Assembly (NCBI GenBank): GCA_018343915.1
Contig: JABRWF010000001.1
Coordinates: 4,464,001-4,528,000, forward strand
DNA from: Agroathelia rolfsii
Taxonomy: Eukaryota; Basidiomycota; Agaricomycetes; Amylocorticiales; Amylocorticiaceae
Length of the DNA: 64,000 bases
Direction of reading: 5' to 3'
Below the pieces are notes generated by a model that was given only the letters and a program-made list of their open reading frames with translations, was not told the origin of the DNA and did no database searches. Both the position numbers and the translations under genes were made by a program. Of the stretch, positions 44,658 through 58,662 are shown in pieces (position 1 is the first letter of the stretch; every line of letters begins with the position of its first letter).

Positions 44658-45667
44658 TGTTATGAGTTGGACATTTTTCGCATTTTCTCTACGAACATGT
44701 ACATATTTTTATTGTATTTTTACGATTTTATTTGAACTAGTTATGGATGAAATACCTTGCAGGCGACATCTTGACATGCGTGTGACTAGCTGTGTTAGCC
44801 CCACATGACAGGAGTGCTTGTGACAAGAGTATATTAGGAAGGTGGAGTCTAGATCATTCCTTTTCATCAAAAGGTCTAGACTCAGGAACCAGGGACGTTC
44901 CGATCACTGTGCAATTACTAAGGAGTACTAGACTCATCATTCCGATTGGTTGCTCATCGGACTTAGTCACAAAGCACTGCCCCTACATTTTACATGTTCC
45001 TGCTTACAAACCCCAGCTGCATATAGACCATCAAGGCTGCGCATGGGCCCTTCATTTTATGTATAAATACAAGCCTGTAGCCCTTACCTGAACCTTAGCT
45101 TCAACCTTTTCACCTTCAGGTAGGGGCACCCCCCCCATTTATATACTTACATAGGAACTAATATATTTTCACCTTCAGGCTTACACATCCTAGTCTACCC
45201 CCCCTCTCTCTCACCCCAACTTATTAAGTATAAGGCCTCAAAGGGCAACTTAGTAAGAACATACGTAGGCCTTGATATAAGAAGGCAATAAGTCTATAAG
45301 CCCTCAATACACAGAGGCACTTGTGCGTGAACACGAAAGCCCTATTCAATTAGGCCTAGGCAGTAAAAAGACCTAGCAGAGGTTACGTAGACCACGGTGG
45401 GCTAAGCCGCCTGTCCTCAGTAAGAAACACTAAGAAATCTATTTGACGCAAAGGAAGTACACGGGAAGCCCCTGGCTGGAGTACCGAACATGACCCTAGC
45501 AAAGTAGAGATCAGAGTGTCCTATTACGAAAGGCAGCAACGGGAGCACATGGGCATCTGATAAATTACCAAACTAGCAGTACACATAAAATCCGGCCTTA
45601 CAGCCCACCCATGTACCTTACGAGTGGGTTGTGTCTTTTGGTAGAGTCAAGTGCATAAGCCTTGACA
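44658..45667 (+). repeat. A-family solo LTR
   Basis: This 1,010-bp LTR has perfect TCAGG TSD (44653-44657, 45668-45672). It inserted in the start-site hairpin arm of the outer A LTR, in opposite orientation. Confidence 0.92.
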
Positions 45668-45815
45668 TCAGGTAAGGGCTACATACTTGTATTTATACAT
45701 AAATGAAAGGGCCCGTGCGCAGCCTTGTTGGTCTGTGCATAGCCGGGGTCCATAAGCAGGAACATATCAAATGCAGGGGCAGTGCTTTGTGCCTAAGTCC
45801 GATGAGCAACCAATC

Positions 45816-46821
45816 TGTCAAGGCTTGCACACTTGATATAACCAACAAACGTTAACCCTCTTGAAGGTACAAGGGATGGGTTGTAAGACCCCTTTTTACA
45901 ACGTGTTACTAGGTTGGTCTAATAACAGATGCACACATGCTCCCATTGCTATCCTTTGTAATAGTGCTACTTAAACTCCTACTTTGTTAGGGTTGCAGTC
46001 GGTACTCTAGCACTAGGCTTCCCATATGCTTCCTTCACGTCAAATAGGTTTTCAAATAACTTCTTACTCAGAGTAGGCAGCTTAGCCCTCCATGCTCTAC
46101 GTACATCTGAGAGGTCTTGTTACTGCCTCTACCTGAATGAACAGGATTTGTTTCACACATAATGCCTCTTTGTATTGAGGACTTATAGCTATAACGGCCC
46201 TCTGATACTAGGGCTTATGTACGCTACTTAGTTGCCCCTTAGGCCTTACACTAAATAGTAGAGAGGGGGAGAGAGTGGGGTGTGGGCTAGGATGAACAAG
46301 CCTGAAGGTGAGAAGATATATTAGCTTATGTAGGGGAATACAAAATGGGGTGCCCTTACCTGAAGGCAAGAAGGTTGAAGCTAAAGTTCAAGTAAGGGCT
46401 ACATGCTTATATTTATACATAAATGAAAGGGCCCATGCGCAGCCTTGGTGGTCTGTGTGCAGCCGGGGTTTGTAAGCAGGAACATGTCAAATGCAGGGGC
46501 AGTGCTTTATGCCTAAGTCCGATGAGCAACTAATTGGAATGATGAGTCTAGTACTCCTTAGTAATTGCACAGTGATTGGAATGTCCCTGGTTCCTGAGTC
46601 TAGACCTTTTGATGAAAAGGAATGATCTAGACTCCGCCTTCCTAATATACTCTTGTCACAAGCACTCCTGTCACATGGGGCTAACACAGCCAGTTGCACA
46701 CACATTAAGATGTCACCTGCAAGGTATTTTGTCCATAACTTGGTCAAATAAAATCATAAAAATACAATAAAAATATGTATATGTCCGTAAGGAAAATGCG
46801 AAAAATGTCCAACTTATAACA
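45816..46821 (-). repeat. A2 3' LTR
   Basis: It is 1,006 bp from TGTCAAGGCTTGC to CCAACTTATAACA, followed by TTAC of the polypurine tract, which is interrupted by the B LTR at 46826. Confidence 0.9.
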
Positions 46822-46825
46822 TTAC

Positions 46826-47671
46826 TGTCAAGGGTACACTCCTTGACTTTATGACGTTGGGCGTGGAGAGCCTACTTGTGCACAAAGCCAAATAATATAC
46901 TCTTAACTCTTAAGTACGGAAGTACCTTACACAAGAGTGTTCCCACAGATATGCAAACCCTTTATCTATTGAGGGTGCACCAGGTACTTTATTATCTCTT
47001 ATGTAATCAATGCTCTTAATCACGCGCACATGTAAAAGGGGGATTTGCACCACCCACAAGTAAGGGAGAGAGGGAGAGAAGGAAAGAGGGCTAGGACGGG
47101 AGGCCTAGGCCTAAAGAGAATACCCTGAAGGCAAAGTTTTATTAGCAATCTATTTTAAGTGAATACAACCTGGGATTACTTGCCTGAAGGTGAAGAGGTC
47201 AAAGCTGAGCTCTTCAGGACAAGTTACATGCACTATTTATACTACTACTGAAGGGTCCGTGCACAGCATGGATGGTCTGTGCACAAAGGGAAATAGAAGT
47301 ATGGTGGTGGCAATGTAGGGGAAGAACGTTTGGCCTAAATCCACTGGGCATCTGTGTGGAGATCCGTTTCCGGACCAGTACTAGTAACTTGTTAGGAATT
47401 GTTCAGGGAAAGGAAGGCTGTGTTCCTAGGCTGTGCGCGATGATGAAATGGAAGTGCGCGCAGCCCCGAGATTACTCCTGTGACGTGCAGCTTGGAAACA
47501 CGTGAGGGCCAATCACATGACTACTGCACTGCCCACAGTCTATGCCCTAAAGGGTAATTTTTATAAGACAAATAATGAGAAAGGGAAGAAAATGCAATAA
47601 CTAATTAAATAATGGTCCAAATAATACAAGAAAATAGCCGAAAAATCGGCAAAAATTGCCTTCTCATGACA
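46826..47671 (-). repeat. B-family solo LTR in the A2 polypurine tract
   Basis: This 846-bp LTR has perfect ATTAC TSD (46821-46825, 47672-47676). The insertion separates the last A of the A2 LTR plus TTAC from CCCCTTCTC, so it would disable plus-strand priming. Confidence 0.92.
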
Positions 47672-50600
47672 ATTACCCCCTTCTCAAGGGAGTTACTCCG
47701 GAGCTTCCCTAGTTCCCATCCAGCGTTTTCTGTTGTTGTTGTTTCTGTATAGTTTTCGATTGGCCTAAAAGGTAATTCCCCAAAGACTACAGCATTTAAG
47801 CGTTTAGATGCATTGGGGTGCCTCTTATGGAAATCTCGTATTCTAGCCTTGGCATGTGTCAGGTGATCTGCAGGTTCCTAATTGTCTTCACCTGGAGCGT
47901 CTTTCCAGCTGACAAGATATTCAAGCCTTTTAGGTCTTCCCGAGATCCTGGAGTCCTTAATCTGAGCGACCTCCCATTCCTCTTCTTCTTCAACCTCTAC
48001 AGGTTCAGGTGGTGGTTGATCCTAGTCTGATGGCTTGTGACCAGATAGAAGAGAAACATGGAAGATGTTATGTATGGACCAAGTACGGGGTATCTTGAGG
48101 CAATAAGCAAGGGGGCCGATTCTTTCCAAGATTTCATATGGACCTGCAAACTTGGCAGCAAGTTTCTTGGTTGGCTGGGAAGTTTTCAGGTTTTCTGTGG
48201 ATAGCCAGACTTTATCACCCTTCTGCCATTGAGGTGTTCCTCGTACATATTTATCGAATGACTCCTTCATCTTTTCAGCTGCTAAATTAAGAGCAGATAA
48301 TGCGTCTGCTTGAGCATTGGAGATGACGTATAACCAGTCTTCTACTGCAGGGGTTTCGAAGATTCCTGTTAAAGAGAAGTCCATCCATGGGTCAAAGCCA
48401 TAATTCATCTGGAAAGGTGATATCTTGGTAGCTGAATGCTGACGGTTGTTTAATGCAAATTCGGTGGAAGGGAGTAGTCAAGCCCAATCGTCTTGCCGGT
48501 GTGAAACAAAGAACCTAAGGTAAGCTTCCAATTCCTGGTTGACACATTCGGATTGCCCATCTGTCTATGGGTGATAGGCTGTGGACATAGCCGTGGTAAT
48601 TCCAAGACACTTGTGGACCTCCCCCATAACCTTGCTTGCAAATTGGGGTCCCCTATTGGAGGTGATTCTGGACGGTAACCCATGAAGCTTAAAGACATAT
48701 AACCAAAGAAGCTCGGCTGTCCCAATGGCATTGATCTTCTCTGTAGTGGGAATGATGTGGGTCATTTTCGAGAATCGGTCGACCACTACTAAGATACTAT
48801 TGTAGCCTTGGGAATCTGGGAGTTTGACTATCATGTCCATAGTGATGTAGTCCCAAGGTCTGGTAGGTGTAGGGAGAGGTTCAAGGGGGCCAAATGCGGG
48901 TAAGCAGGATGCCTTGTTTTGGAGGTAGATTTGATAGGTCTCTACATATTCATTTATGGCTTTAGTCATACCAGGCCACCAATAGTTGCGGGAAACTAGT
49001 TTGAGAGTTTTATGTTGGCCCGGATGACTGCTAAGCAGACTATTGTGGTACATAGATATGATTTGGGTCTGTATTTCCCTGTCTGCCAGTACATAAACCT
49101 TTCCTTGTTGTAAAATAACCCCATTCTCTTGGTTCCACTCTTCCAATCCCTTCTGAAGTTTCACGGGTCCTAAATCCTTGACCAGTTGTAATGCTTCTGC
49201 AACCTCTGCTTTGGGAGAAACATTCCGGATTTTCTTGAGCAGTTCACCTTCTCCTTCCATGAGGACATGACCTTGTCGGGCAGCATTTATCCAGAATAGC
49301 TTAGGATCAAGTAAGATCACATCCTGATTGTCTTTTGCATCAGAAATTTGCAGATCAGGGCGACGGGACAATGCATCAGCTTTGCCATTTTTGGCACCCT
49401 TCTGGTAGTGGATACGGAAGTTGTAGTCTGCCAGGAAAAGGGACCAGCGGGCTTGACGGTGAGTGAGGTTGCGAGCTGTTGTCCAATACTCAAGGTTCTT
49501 GTGATTGGTCCAGATTTCGAAAGGTTCTGGTAATCCCTGGAGCAAATGACGCCAATGATCTAGTGCATGAATTACCCCAAGCATTTCCTTATCCCAAATG
49601 TTGTAATTTCTTTTGGCATCATTTATGGATTGGGATAGGAAAGCTATTGGATGCCAGGCACCAGATTCATCCTTTTGACTAAGAACTGCACCAGTAGTAT
49701 AGGATGAGGCATCTGTTTCTACTCGGGTCGGGGCCTTTTAATCATATGCTCATAAGACGGGGGCAGAACTGAAAGCCCTTTTGAGGTTCTCGAAGCTTTC
49801 TTGTTCCTCGGGTCCCCAAGTCCAGTCGACCTTGCCTGTAAGACAATCTAGGGGTTTGCAGATCTTCCCAAAGTCACAAATGAAACGCCTATAATAATTG
49901 GCTAGACCACGGAACTTGCGGACTTCCTTGATGTTCTTAGGTGTAGGCCAGTCTAGGATAGGCTTGACCTTTTCTGGATCCATGCAAACCTGGCGGTAGG
50001 AGACAATGAACCCCAGAATGTTAACCTCAGGTTTTTCAACCTCAAACTTGTCTAGGTTACCATACAAGTTATGTTCCCGTAGGATACAAAGAACTTCTTG
50101 TGTGACCTCATGTAACTTCTCCTTTATTTCTGCTCCAATGATAACGTCATCGATGTATACCTGGACAAATCCTAGTTGAACTAATTGGAGAAGGATCTCA
50201 TCCATTAATGCTTGCATGGAGGAGGGGGCATTATAGAGGCCAAAAGGCATAACCAGGGGTTTAAAGAGTCTACGTGACATGATGAAGGCTGCTTTTTGCT
50301 TGTCTCATTCCCTAATCCTTATGTTATTGAATCCTGCTTATAGGTCGATTTTGGTAAACCAACGAAACCTGGTCATATGCTCAACGATTTTGGAGATCAG
50401 GGGGAGAGGATATGCATTTTTGACCATTTGTTCATTCAGGGCTCAGTAATCCTGGACTGGGCAAAGCTTCCCATTCTTTTTGGGGATGAAGAACATTGGT
50501 GCGGCAAATTCACTTTTAGATTTGTGGATATACCCCTTAGCCAGGTTGTCATCTATCCATTCATTGAGTGCATCAGTTTCATTGCTACTAAGGGGGTATA

Positions 50601-52250
50601 CATGCCCTTGTCTGAGCTTGGTTTCATCTAGCAACTCAATCTTATGGTCAGATGGCTTGTGGCTAGGTAGTCTACTTGCTTCTTCTTCAGAGAATACGTC
50701 AGCGAAGTCCTCATATCCAGGTGGCATAGTCATGGTAGCTTGTATGGTTTCCTTTTCAGGTAGGAAGGTGACTTCTGTAGACTTCCAGTCTATTACTGGG
50801 TTTTCAAGACGCAACCAGTTGATACCAAGAATAACATCTTCCTGGCCAATGTCTACAATGTAAAGGGGCAAGTATTTCCTTTCCGATCCTATCGTGGTAT
50901 CCAGAATTGCAACGGATTCAATCTTTCCAATTTGGTTTGCAGAGTTGTCTATATTGTACAAGGGAATAGGACTGTTATGAGTTGGACATTTTTCGCCTTT
51001 TTCTTACAAACATATACATATTTTTATTGTATTTTTACGATTTTTATTGACTGAGATACGGACAAAATACCTTGCAGGCAACATCTTGATGCGCATGTGA
51101 CTAGCTATGTTAGCCCCACGTGACAGGAGTGCTCGTGACAAGAGTATGTTAGGAAGGCGGAGTCTAGATCATTCCTTTTCATCAAAAGGTCTAGACTCAG
51201 GAACCAGGGTCGTTCCGATCACTGTATGATTACTAAGGAGTACTAGACTCATCACTCCGATCGGTTGCTCATTGGACTTAGTCACAAAGCACTACCCCTG
51301 CATTTGACATGATCTTGCTTACAAACCCCGGCTGTGCATAGACCATCAAGGCTGTACACGGGCCCTTTCATTTATGTATAAATACAAGCATATAGCCCTT
51401 ACCTGAACCTTAGCTTCGACCTTTTCGCCTTTAGGTAAGGGCACCCTCCCCACTTGTATCCCTTACATATAACTAATATATTTCGCCTTCAGGCTTACAC
51501 ACGTCCTAGCCCAACCTCTCTCTCCTCCCCTTCCTTATTAAGAGTAAAGCCTTTAGGGCATCTTAGTAAGCGTAGTAAGCCTTGATACAAGAAGGCACAT
51601 TAAATCTGCAAGTCCCTAATACATTAGAGGGCACACGCGTGATAAGAAGTCCTATTCACTTAGGCCAGGGCAGTAACAAGTCCCTGCAAACATTAGTAGA
51701 CCACGGTGGGCTAAGCCGCCTATTCTGAGTAAGAAGCACAACCACAGTATTTGACACGAAGCGAGTAACACGGGAAGACTAAACGTCTAGAGTACCGATA
51801 CACGAGCTTAGTAAAGTACTAAGGGAGTGCCCTATTACGAAAGGGTAGCAACGGGAGCACATGGGTGTTCGTATATATCCAACCAAGTCATACACGTAAA
51901 ACCCGGCTTTACAGCCCGCCCTCATACCTTACAGAGGGTTGTGTTTGTTGGATTAGTCAAGCGCGTAAGCCTTGACAAGGACAAGGTAATTTTTTTGTAG
52001 GTATTTTGTGTTTTTCTATGTATTGGTAATTTACAAAGGAGGAAGATGCACCAGAATCAATCATAGCAAAAGTAGAAAAATCTCTAAAAGGTCCATGGAA
52101 CATGATAGGAACCTTGAGGTGCTGTCCATTTACACCCGCAAGGGAGAAGTAGGAAGAAGAAGAAATAGAAATATTGTTACAAGAAGAAAGAGAGGAAAAA
52201 CGATTCTTAACATATTGATCAGACTGAATAGCCCTTTCAGCTGACCTCAA
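47672..52250 (-). pseudogene. A2 Pol: PR, RT, RNase H, IN, chromodomain
   Basis: Starting near 52250 on the minus strand (RSAERAIQSDQYVKN): protease with MIDSGASSSF, split by the A LTR at 50973-51977 and resuming at LYNIDNSANQIGKIES; LGINWLRLENPVIDW; RT motif A KIDL intact, MPFGLYNAPS and VYIDDVIIGA; RNase H; integrase with HPGQHKTLKLVSRNYWWPG, DMIVKLPDSQGYN and ITSNRGPQF (Asp to Asn in the second catalytic Asp); chromodomain near 48000-47800. Several stops break it (e.g. around 50330-50290 and 48480). Confidence 0.9.
50973..51977 (+). repeat. A-family solo LTR in A2 protease
   Basis: This is a 1,005-bp LTR with perfect AGGAC TSD (50968-50972, 51978-51982), opposite in orientation to A2. Confidence 0.92.
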
Positions 52251-52705
52251 GAAAAACCCATTTGATCCTTTAGAGTGGCGATGGCAGCAGCCTGTTCTTC
52301 TATGATTTGCATTACATGGTCTGGAACCATGTATGCCGGAGGGCTTGCAGGAGGGGGCAGGGCTATGGGTGGAGCGGCTGGTGGTGCTGCAGGCTGAACT
52401 AATGTGGAGATGGAGGCCTGGCCTTAAGGTGCGAAGGGTCTAGGCTTATACCCTAGGAGAGGGCACCAATGCTTAGGATGACCTAGCTGACCACAGTGGA
52501 AGCACTGAGCCTTTAACCAATCCCTAGGAGGGAACGATGGTCTTCCCTGGAATGAGGGTTGACTGGTTGAAGGTACAGCCACTTAGGCCGCGTTGATCGA
52601 GATGGGATTTGTAGCTGATCTGGCCACAGGGACCCGAGGTCTCCATGTATCTTGCCAAAGCCCAGCAGACCGCAATCCCTGTTCGGCACACAAGGCTGCG
52701 TCCAT

Positions 52706-54545
52706 TGTCAAGAGCACACCTGACTCTTGTCACCAAAACTCAACCTATGCCTACATCAACCCCTCAAAGGTACAGGGTAGCCAAGTAACGGCTTTTTTAC
52801 AACTTCTAAGGCTAGGGACACATAGGTGTACACTTCCTTGCGCTGTTGTAGCTGTTATGCAAACTCGAGTCTTTATGTCACCAGGCTTTACTCCAAGTCT
52901 ACAAGACTTTCAAGCGAGTGTCAAGGGTACACTCCTTGACTTTAGAGAATTCGTGGGACAACTCCCTCAAATATCTTTTAAGTCTAAGACTGTCCTTCTT
53001 AACACTAAGTTTCTTACGAAGTACCTAAATGCAAGGGTTCCCATAGATATCCCAACCTTATGTCTATTGAAGGAGGGACCAGGTACTTTATTAACTTGCA
53101 CTTATTTGATGCTCTAATTTCTTAAGTCACACGTAAGGGGATTTGCACCACCTTCAAGTAGAAAGAGAGGGGAAGAGAGAGAGAGAGAGAGGGTGCTAGG
53201 ACGGAGGGCCTAGGCCTGCGAGTATGTACCCTGAAGGCGAAGTGTATTAGCAATCTATTAATGGATACAAACTTTGGGTTACTTGCCTGAAGGCAAAGAG
53301 GTCAAAGCTGAGCTCTTCAGGACAAGTTACATGCACTATTTATACTACTATAGAAGGGTCCGTGCGTAGCTTTGTTGGTCTGTGCGCAGAGGGAAATAGA
53401 AGCATAGTTGTGGCAATGCAAGGGAAGATCTTTTAACCTAACTCCACCGGGCATCCGTGTGGAGATCCGTTTCCGGACCGGTACCGGTAAGCGTTAGGAA
53501 TTGATCAGGGAAGGAAGTCTGTGTTCCTAGGCTGTGCGTGATGGTGAAATAGAAGTACGCGCAGCCCCGAGATTACTCCTGTAACGTGCGGCTTGGTACA
53601 CGTGAGGGCCAATCACATGACCACTGCACTGCCCACAGTCCACGCCCTTTAAAGGGTAATTTTTATAAGAAAAATGGAAAAGGTGAAGGAAAATATGATA
53701 ACTAATTAAATAATAGTCCAAATAATACAAGAAATAGACCGAAAAATCCGCAAAAATTCCATCTCATGACAGCGAGGTCTACACTTAGAACACAAGTTAT
53801 CTTGTGTTTGCCACTAGGCGTGCAATATATCTTAACCACAACAAGCATAGGGCAATGCCTTTGCTTGCTTGAGTGCACAAAGCACTATAAGATTGTTTAC
53901 AGCAATGCAAATGGTCAGCCAAAGGCCTAGACCTGTCTTATGCAAGCTAACGAAAGAGGGGCATAGAGCAGCCTCTTTTAACTACTGTAGCACTAAGCAT
54001 ATAGCAACCCTCTGGCATGAAGCCTAAGGGATTTGAAGAGGGAGAGAGGGTAGGGGAGATAGGCAATCATGCCTTGGAGAGAAAGGGACTCTAAAGATGA
54101 AGTTTTTATTATGTTAGCATATATCTAATATATAGCACTACTATGCTTACCTGAAGACAAAGAGAATGATTCTGAGGTCTTCAGGTAGAGGCACTACAAG
54201 GTTATATATTAATTCTACCTGGTCTGTGCACAGTTTACATGGTCTGTGTGCAGTAATGCTAAGTATGGTGTGATATTGCACCGTTATTTATTATAGTAAA
54301 TCTGAAATGGTGTCATGATCCGGACCCATGTTCTAGACTTTAGCTTACATAATATGTTACATGACTAGTGGTCACATGATGGCCAGTCACATGGTCGACT
54401 GGTCATATGACTTGCTTAGTCATCGGAGTGTATGCTTATATAATATACAATATATATGTCAAAAAATAGAGAAAAATCAGGAAAAATTCAGAAAAATAAT
54501 GAAAAATTCGAAATAAAATTATAATACAACGAGCGACTCGTAACA
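52706..54545 (-). repeat. E-family solo LTR carrying a B LTR
   Basis: It runs from TGTCAAGAGCACACC to CGACTCGTAACA, about 982 bp without its insert. The perfect TCCAT TSD is at 52701-52705 and 54546-54550. Confidence 0.92.
52919..53771 (-). repeat. B-family solo LTR nested in E
   Basis: This 853-bp LTR has perfect GCGAG TSD (52914-52918, 53772-53776). It is the third level of nesting inside A2 gag. A (GA)n run lies near 53176-53190. Confidence 0.92.
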
Positions 54546-55987
54546 TCCATAGCTTTCTGCACTGTTTCTAGGTTGGTTTGATCCCAACCACCAAGTACAT
54601 TCTAAATTTTGGGGTTTAACCCATCCAGGAAATGCACACGCCAATCCTCTTCTGACAAGTTGGTCTGTTGTGCAGTTGACCAGAAGTCCATAATGTAATC
54701 TTGGGTACTGCGTGACCCTTGCTTTAGATTCTTGAGCTTATCCAAAGCTGACCTCTTGTAGTCCCATGACCCATATAGTCCATGAAAGGCCTTATAGAAG
54801 CTTTTGAAGTTGAAGGGAGGTGCTTCCTTAACTTCTTCCTCCACCTTGATTTGATCAGACCATTTTTCTGACCACCTTCTTGGACCTCCTTCCAACAACA
54901 AAATTAGCAATCTGCCCTTATCGCGATCTGTGCTATACATTGTGGGATTCAATCCTAGGTAGTTTTCGAACCCCAGGATGAAGTCTTTATACTTTTCACG
55001 GTCACCCGTGAACTTCAAGGGCTCCTTTCCCCTTTCCTTGGTAGAGGATATCATGACAACCTAAGGTGCGGATGTAGGTGCAGGTATCGGAGTAGGGCGA
55101 TTGGCGATTTCCACCAACTTGCATTGGGTTTCAGTCATGTGCCTCATCATCTCATTGGTCTGACGCTGCATTTCCAGCATCTGGCCCATGAATTGCTCGA
55201 AGCCTGAAGACATGGTGGGCAAGGGGGGATGAGTGATGGCAGGGGTGCAAGTTTGGGGGGTGGGGATTGGGGTGCGGATCTTTGGAGTAACCGCAGGTGT
55301 TGGAACACAAGAGCGAGTTCATGATGCAATTGGCTCAGGAGCCGGTTTGGGTTCTCTGTAATCGGAGGGAGAGGGGTATAGCTCTTCCTCTACTTTCTCT
55401 TCATCTTCTTCCTCCTCCTCGGATTCTTCTGGTGATGTGGATTTAGGAGGGGAAGGAACCTTAGGTGGAGTCAGTACCTTAGGTAGCTGCGAGAATATAG
55501 GTTGGGGTGCGGGAGCGGATATGGATGGGCATGCGGAGGTTTTGGCGGTGGGTTGTGCTGGTGCCTTTCCTTTTCAGGATTGGCTCATATACAGTGGAGC
55601 GGAGGCTCAACACACAGATTTTTCTTCTTCAAAATAAGGTGGTAAGCCGACTACCTTCTGGTAATGTAGTAAAATGTAAAGTAGAAAATTACTTAAGCAA
55701 CTGAGCAGTTTTGCTCCTAAAAAGGAGTCCCTAGAAGCAGCAGACTAACTCTGCGGTAACACCTTTGGGTAACGACATGAGCTTTCCCTGGAAGTACAGG
55801 TACTAACAAGTACAAATCTTAATGGGTTGAAATTGAGGGTCACTCAATCAATTGCTTCTGCAAATAGTTCGGGGTTGCTTAGGTAAGAACAATCGTAGAA
55901 GGAAAAGGTGTTCCTTTGGCTTATGCTACTTTGCAGGTTTCTGGAATTGCACACCTGGAGCAAAGGCTTGACAGGTGGTTTTAGGTG

Positions 55988-56001
55988 TAGCTTTGACCTA
56001 A
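55988..56001 (-). other. A2 primer-binding site
   Basis: Minus strand TTAGGTCAAAGCTA abuts the 5' LTR. It carries CAAAG where A1 has CGAAG, and the A2 5' LTR start-site sequence (reverse of AAGGTCAAAGCTAAA near 56567) carries the matching change. The complement holds over 12 bases. Confidence 0.8.
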
Positions 56002-56662
56002 TGTCAAGGCTTGCGCACTTGATGTAACCAACAAATGTTAACCCTCTCGAAGGTACGAGGGATGGGTTGTAAGACCCCTTTTTACAACGTGTTACTAGGT
56101 TGGTCTAATAACAGATGCGCATATGCTCCCATTGCTATCCTTTGTAATAGTGCTACTCAAACTCCTACTTTGTTAGGGTTGTGGTCAGTACTCTAGCGCT
56201 AGGCTTCCCGTATGCTTCCTTCATGTCAAATAGGTTTTCAAATAACTTCTTACTCAGAGTAGGCGGCTTAGCCCTCCATGCTCTACGTACATCTGAGAGG
56301 TCTTATTACTGCCTCTACCTGAATGAACAGGATTTGTTTCACACATAATGCCTCTTTGTATTGAGGACTTATAGCTATAACGGCCCTCTGATACTAGGGC
56401 TTATATATGCTACTTAGTTGCCCCTCAGGCCTTACACTAAATAGTAGAGAGGGGGAGAGAGTGGGGTGTGGGCTAGGATGAACAAGCCTGAAGGCAAGAA
56501 GATATATTAGCTTATGTAGGGGAATACAAAATGGGGTGCCCTTACCTGAAGGTGAGAAGGTCAAAGCTAAAGTTCAGGTAAGGGCTACATACTTGTATTT
56601 ATACATAAATGAAAGGGCCTGTGCGCAGCCTTGGTGGTCTGTGTGCAGCCGGGGTTCGTAAG

Positions 56663-57519
56663 TGTCAAGGGATCACTCTTGACTATGCGGAGATAATCAA
56701 AGTAACCTCCCGCCACTAAACAAAGTACCTAAGTCACAAGTTTTCCCACACTACACAAACCCTTTTATCTATTGAGGGTGGTAAGGGTACTCTGCTTATG
56801 TCTTATGAAGCTTCCGGAGACTTAAGTCGGAGGAGAGCGGAGGTTCCGGAACTTCCGATTCACGCGTCACGCGTCTAACTAAGTAATCTAGGGAATTTCA
56901 CCCTACTAATTAAATGTGTTGTTGTGCTAAGACGCTGGGCTAGGCCCGGAGGTAAATGAACCCTGAAGGCGAAGTTTTTATTAGTAATCTACTTTAATGA
57001 AATACAACCTGAATACTTGCCTGAAGGCGAAGAGGTCAAAGCTGGCCTTTCAGGACAAGTTACATACACTACTTATACTACTACAAAAGCTCCGCGCTAG
57101 TTCCGACGCGGAGGAAAGACAAAGAGAAAGTAGAGTATGCGGGGGAAGACCTTTTCCCTAACTCCGACGGGCAGCCGTGCGGAGATACAACACTTCCGGA
57201 GGTTCCGCGCTCAGGAGCAGAGCTCTGCAGGAGCTTGGGAGCGGAAGCTTGGAGGTATGTAGCGGAACCAGTATCCGTTAGGAATCGGTCAGTGATCGGA
57301 GGTTTGTACTCCGGAGTTGTGCGGAATGGTGAACAGGAAACGCACAACTCACGATTACTCCTGTAGCGTGCGGCTTAGTCACATGAGGGCCAATCATAGG
57401 ACCGCTCACTGCCTACAGACCACGCTCTGAGGGTAATAAAATAGAAGAAAAATGAAATGAAATATAATACATGTTTTAAATAATGAAAAATCTATAGTCC
57501 AAATTTACAACTCATAACA
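56663..57519 (-). repeat. C-family solo LTR
   Basis: This 857-bp LTR runs from TGTCAAGGGATCAC to TACAACTCATAACA with perfect GTAAG TSD (56658-56662, 57520-57524). It is the cleanest C copy and confirms the boundaries used for 5492-6349. Confidence 0.92.
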
Positions 57520-57659
57520 GTAAGCAGGAACATGTCAAATACAGGGGCAGTGCTTTATGCCTAAGTCCAATGAGCAACCAATCAGAATGATGAGTCTAGT
57601 ACTCTTTAGTAATTGCACAGTGATTGGAACATCCCTGGTTCCTGAGTCTAGACCTTTCG

Positions 57660-58662
57660 TGTTATGAGTTGGACATTTTTCGCCTTTTTCTTACAAACAT
57701 GTACATATTTTTATTGTATTTTTACGATTTTTATTCATTGAGATATAGATGAAATACCTTGCAGGCAACATCTTGATGCGTGTGTGACTGGCTGTGTTAG
57801 CCCCATGTGACAGGAGTGCTTGTGACAAGAGTATATTAGGAAGGCAGAGTCTAGACCATTCCTTTTCATCAAAAGTCTAGACTCAGGAACCAGGGTCGTT
57901 CCAATCACTGTGCGATTACTAAGGAGTACTAGACTCATCACTTCAATTGGTTGCTCATCAGACTTAGTCATAAAGCACTGCCCCTGCATTTGACATAACC
58001 CTGCTTACAAACCCCGGCTGCACACAGACCATCAAGGCTGCGCACGGGCCCTTTCATTTATGTATGAATATAAGCATGTAGCCCTTACCTGAACCTTAGC
58101 TTCAACCTTCTTGCCTTCAGGTAAGGGCACCCTCATTTTGTATCCCCTTACATATACTAATATATTATCTCGCCTTCAGGCTTGTTTGCCCTAGCCCATA
58201 CTCTCTCTCTCTCTCTCTTGCCTATTTAGTGTAAGGCCTTAACGGCATCTAAGTAGTATATACAAACCCTAGTACCAGAGGGTGTAAGACCTTAAGCCCT
58301 CAATACAAGAGACACTGCATATGATCATAAAATCCTGTTCATTCAGGTAGAGGCAGTAATAAGTCCTCTCAGACATACGTAGAGCACGGTGGGCTAAGCC
58401 GCCTACTCCAAGTAAGAAACTAGATAAAACCTATTTGACATAAAGGAAGCACACGGGAAGCCTAGTGCTAGAGTACCGATCATGACCATAACAAAGTAGG
58501 AGTTAGCTAGTACTATTACAAAGGATAGCAACGGGAGCACATGCATGTCTGCCTTAAAAACCAACCTAGTAACACGTAGTAAAAAGGGGTCTTACAACCC
58601 ATCCCTTGTACCTTACAGGGGGTTTACGTTTGTTAGTTACGTCAAGCATGCAAGCCTTGACA
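57660..58662 (+). repeat. A-family solo LTR
   Basis: This 1,003-bp LTR has flanks TTTCG (57655-57659) and TTTTG (58663-58667), one CpG-type transition apart. A (CT)n run lies near 58200-58218. Confidence 0.88.

Larger units (their letters stand above)
52251..55588 (-). pseudogene. A2 Gag, split by an E LTR
   Basis: It starts at the minus-strand ATG near 55588 (MSQS). The core at 55054-54602 reads KERGKEPLKFTGDREKYKDF, LLEGGPRRWSEKW and FHGLYGSWDYKRSALDKL. The E LTR at 52706-54545 splits it at KAMDAAL. The rest has a CX2CX4HX4C knuckle (CFHCGQLGHPKHWC) and a Pro/Ala-rich tail ending MGFS before pol. Several stops. Confidence 0.87.
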
